A stretch of 64,000 nt of DNA from NCBI GenBank assembly GCA_002162755.1, contig MAAS01000015.1, positions 62,001 through 126,000 of the forward strand, written 5' to 3'. Both the position numbers and the translations under genes were made by a program. Below the pieces are notes generated by a model. It was not told the origin of the DNA. It did no database searches and saw only the letters and a list, made by a program, of their open reading frames with translations. How positions within the stretch are numbered: the stretch's first letter is position 1; each line of letters begins with the position of its first letter. The DNA comes from Gammaproteobacteria bacterium 50_400_T64 (GTDB lineage Bacteria; Pseudomonadota; Gammaproteobacteria; Pseudomonadales; Porticoccaceae). Shown here piece after piece: positions 63,822 to 64,000 of the stretch.

Positions 63822-64000
63822 ATGAACAAAGCCTTCCCTTTATCGCTTATCGCTATCGCCGTTTCCTTGAATACACAGACCCTTTACGCCGAAGGTGAAA
63901 ACCGGGCAGACAGCTCTACCCCCGCAGCAATCGAAGAAATTATCGTTGAAGGTGAAGCCTCAAGCGCTGTTGAAACCCTGAGCATTAAGCCGACTGTTAT
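63822..64000 (+). CDS. Start of probable TonB-dependent receptor (truncated by window edge)
   Basis: 59 codons visible. MNKAFPLSLIAIAVSLNTQT with a cleavable signal peptide (LYA-EGE), then AAIEEIIVEGEASSAVETL, a TonB-box-like IEEIIVEG typical of outer-membrane receptors of marine gammaproteobacteria. Most of the gene is outside the window, so the class is inferred from the N-terminus alone. Divergent from the MaoC-dehydrogenase group. Confidence 0.6.
   Translation, partial: MNKAFPLSLIAIAVSLNTQTLYAEGENRADSSTPAAIEEIIVEGEASSAVETLSIKPTV

Overview
This 64 kb window is chromosomal DNA of a gammaproteobacterium. ZipA next to LigA and SMC, NagZ beside a methylthioinosine phosphorylase, and TrmL all point that way. 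The abundance of acyl-CoA enzymes, a leucine-degradation cluster, a Baeyer-Villiger monooxygenase and F420-type oxidoreductases suggest a marine Cellvibrionales/Spongiibacteraceae-like lineage. The lineage is inference; no rRNA or tRNA gene was recognised that could test it.

Layout. 1-4.5 kb: leucine/isovalerate degradation (liuB end, liuD, liuE; no liuC between liuB and liuD), with a small MITE-like inverted-repeat element between liuD and liuE. 4.57-12.57 kb: a chromosomal integron, the most striking part of the window. It has a divergent integron integrase with an extra N-terminal domain of about 140 residues, a 43-base near-perfect palindrome just upstream of intI, an attI junction, and five recognisable attC sites. 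The array holds an ORF-poor cassette, an abortive-infection-like protein, a small membrane protein, a cassette gene broken by one in-frame TGA, and a Phd/RelE-type toxin-antitoxin pair with its own promoter and operator. A group IIC-type intron (with reverse transcriptase, in antisense orientation) splits the fourth attC exactly at the R''/L'' boundary. An IS30-family element sits in the last cassette, whose two ends no longer match, which suggests an associated deletion.

12.7-20.8 kb (mostly minus strand): a DUF2986 protein, a Baeyer-Villiger monooxygenase with a neighbouring esterase, a thioesterase, a secreted hydrolase, and the tightly packed set nagZ, mscS-like, MTI phosphorylase, YqaA-like. 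21-27.5 kb (mostly plus): a DUF6763-like protein, two proteins of F420/deazaflavin families, a metallo-beta-lactamase-fold hydrolase, nudC, an enoyl-CoA hydratase, an SDR and an EEP-family phosphatase. 27.5-33.9 kb: a TetR regulator divergent from an EmrA/EmrB-like efflux pair, a vestige of a second MFS gene, an EAL-CZB protein (probable zinc-tuned c-di-GMP phosphodiesterase) and pyrD. 34.2-41.5 kb: a complete MoxR-DUF58-DUF4381-BatA-BatB/C-BatD operon. 41.5-48.6 kb: a hotdog thioesterase, an aldo/keto reductase, a rhodanese, a GGDEF-EAL protein, an rRNA methyltransferase, an MFS transporter and a hypothetical protein. 48.7-55.6 kb: smc-zipA-ligA (minus), with a MITE between zipA and ligA. 55.8-64 kb: trmL-flavodoxin, two acyl-CoA dehydrogenases, a PAS-GGDEF-degenerate EAL protein, a MaoC/FAS1-like hydratase pair and the start of a probable TonB-dependent receptor.

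Repeats outside the integron: two copies of one short inverted-repeat element (MITE) at 31.2 and 50.7 kb, and several short 14-15 base tandem duplications, one of them inside trmL and in frame.
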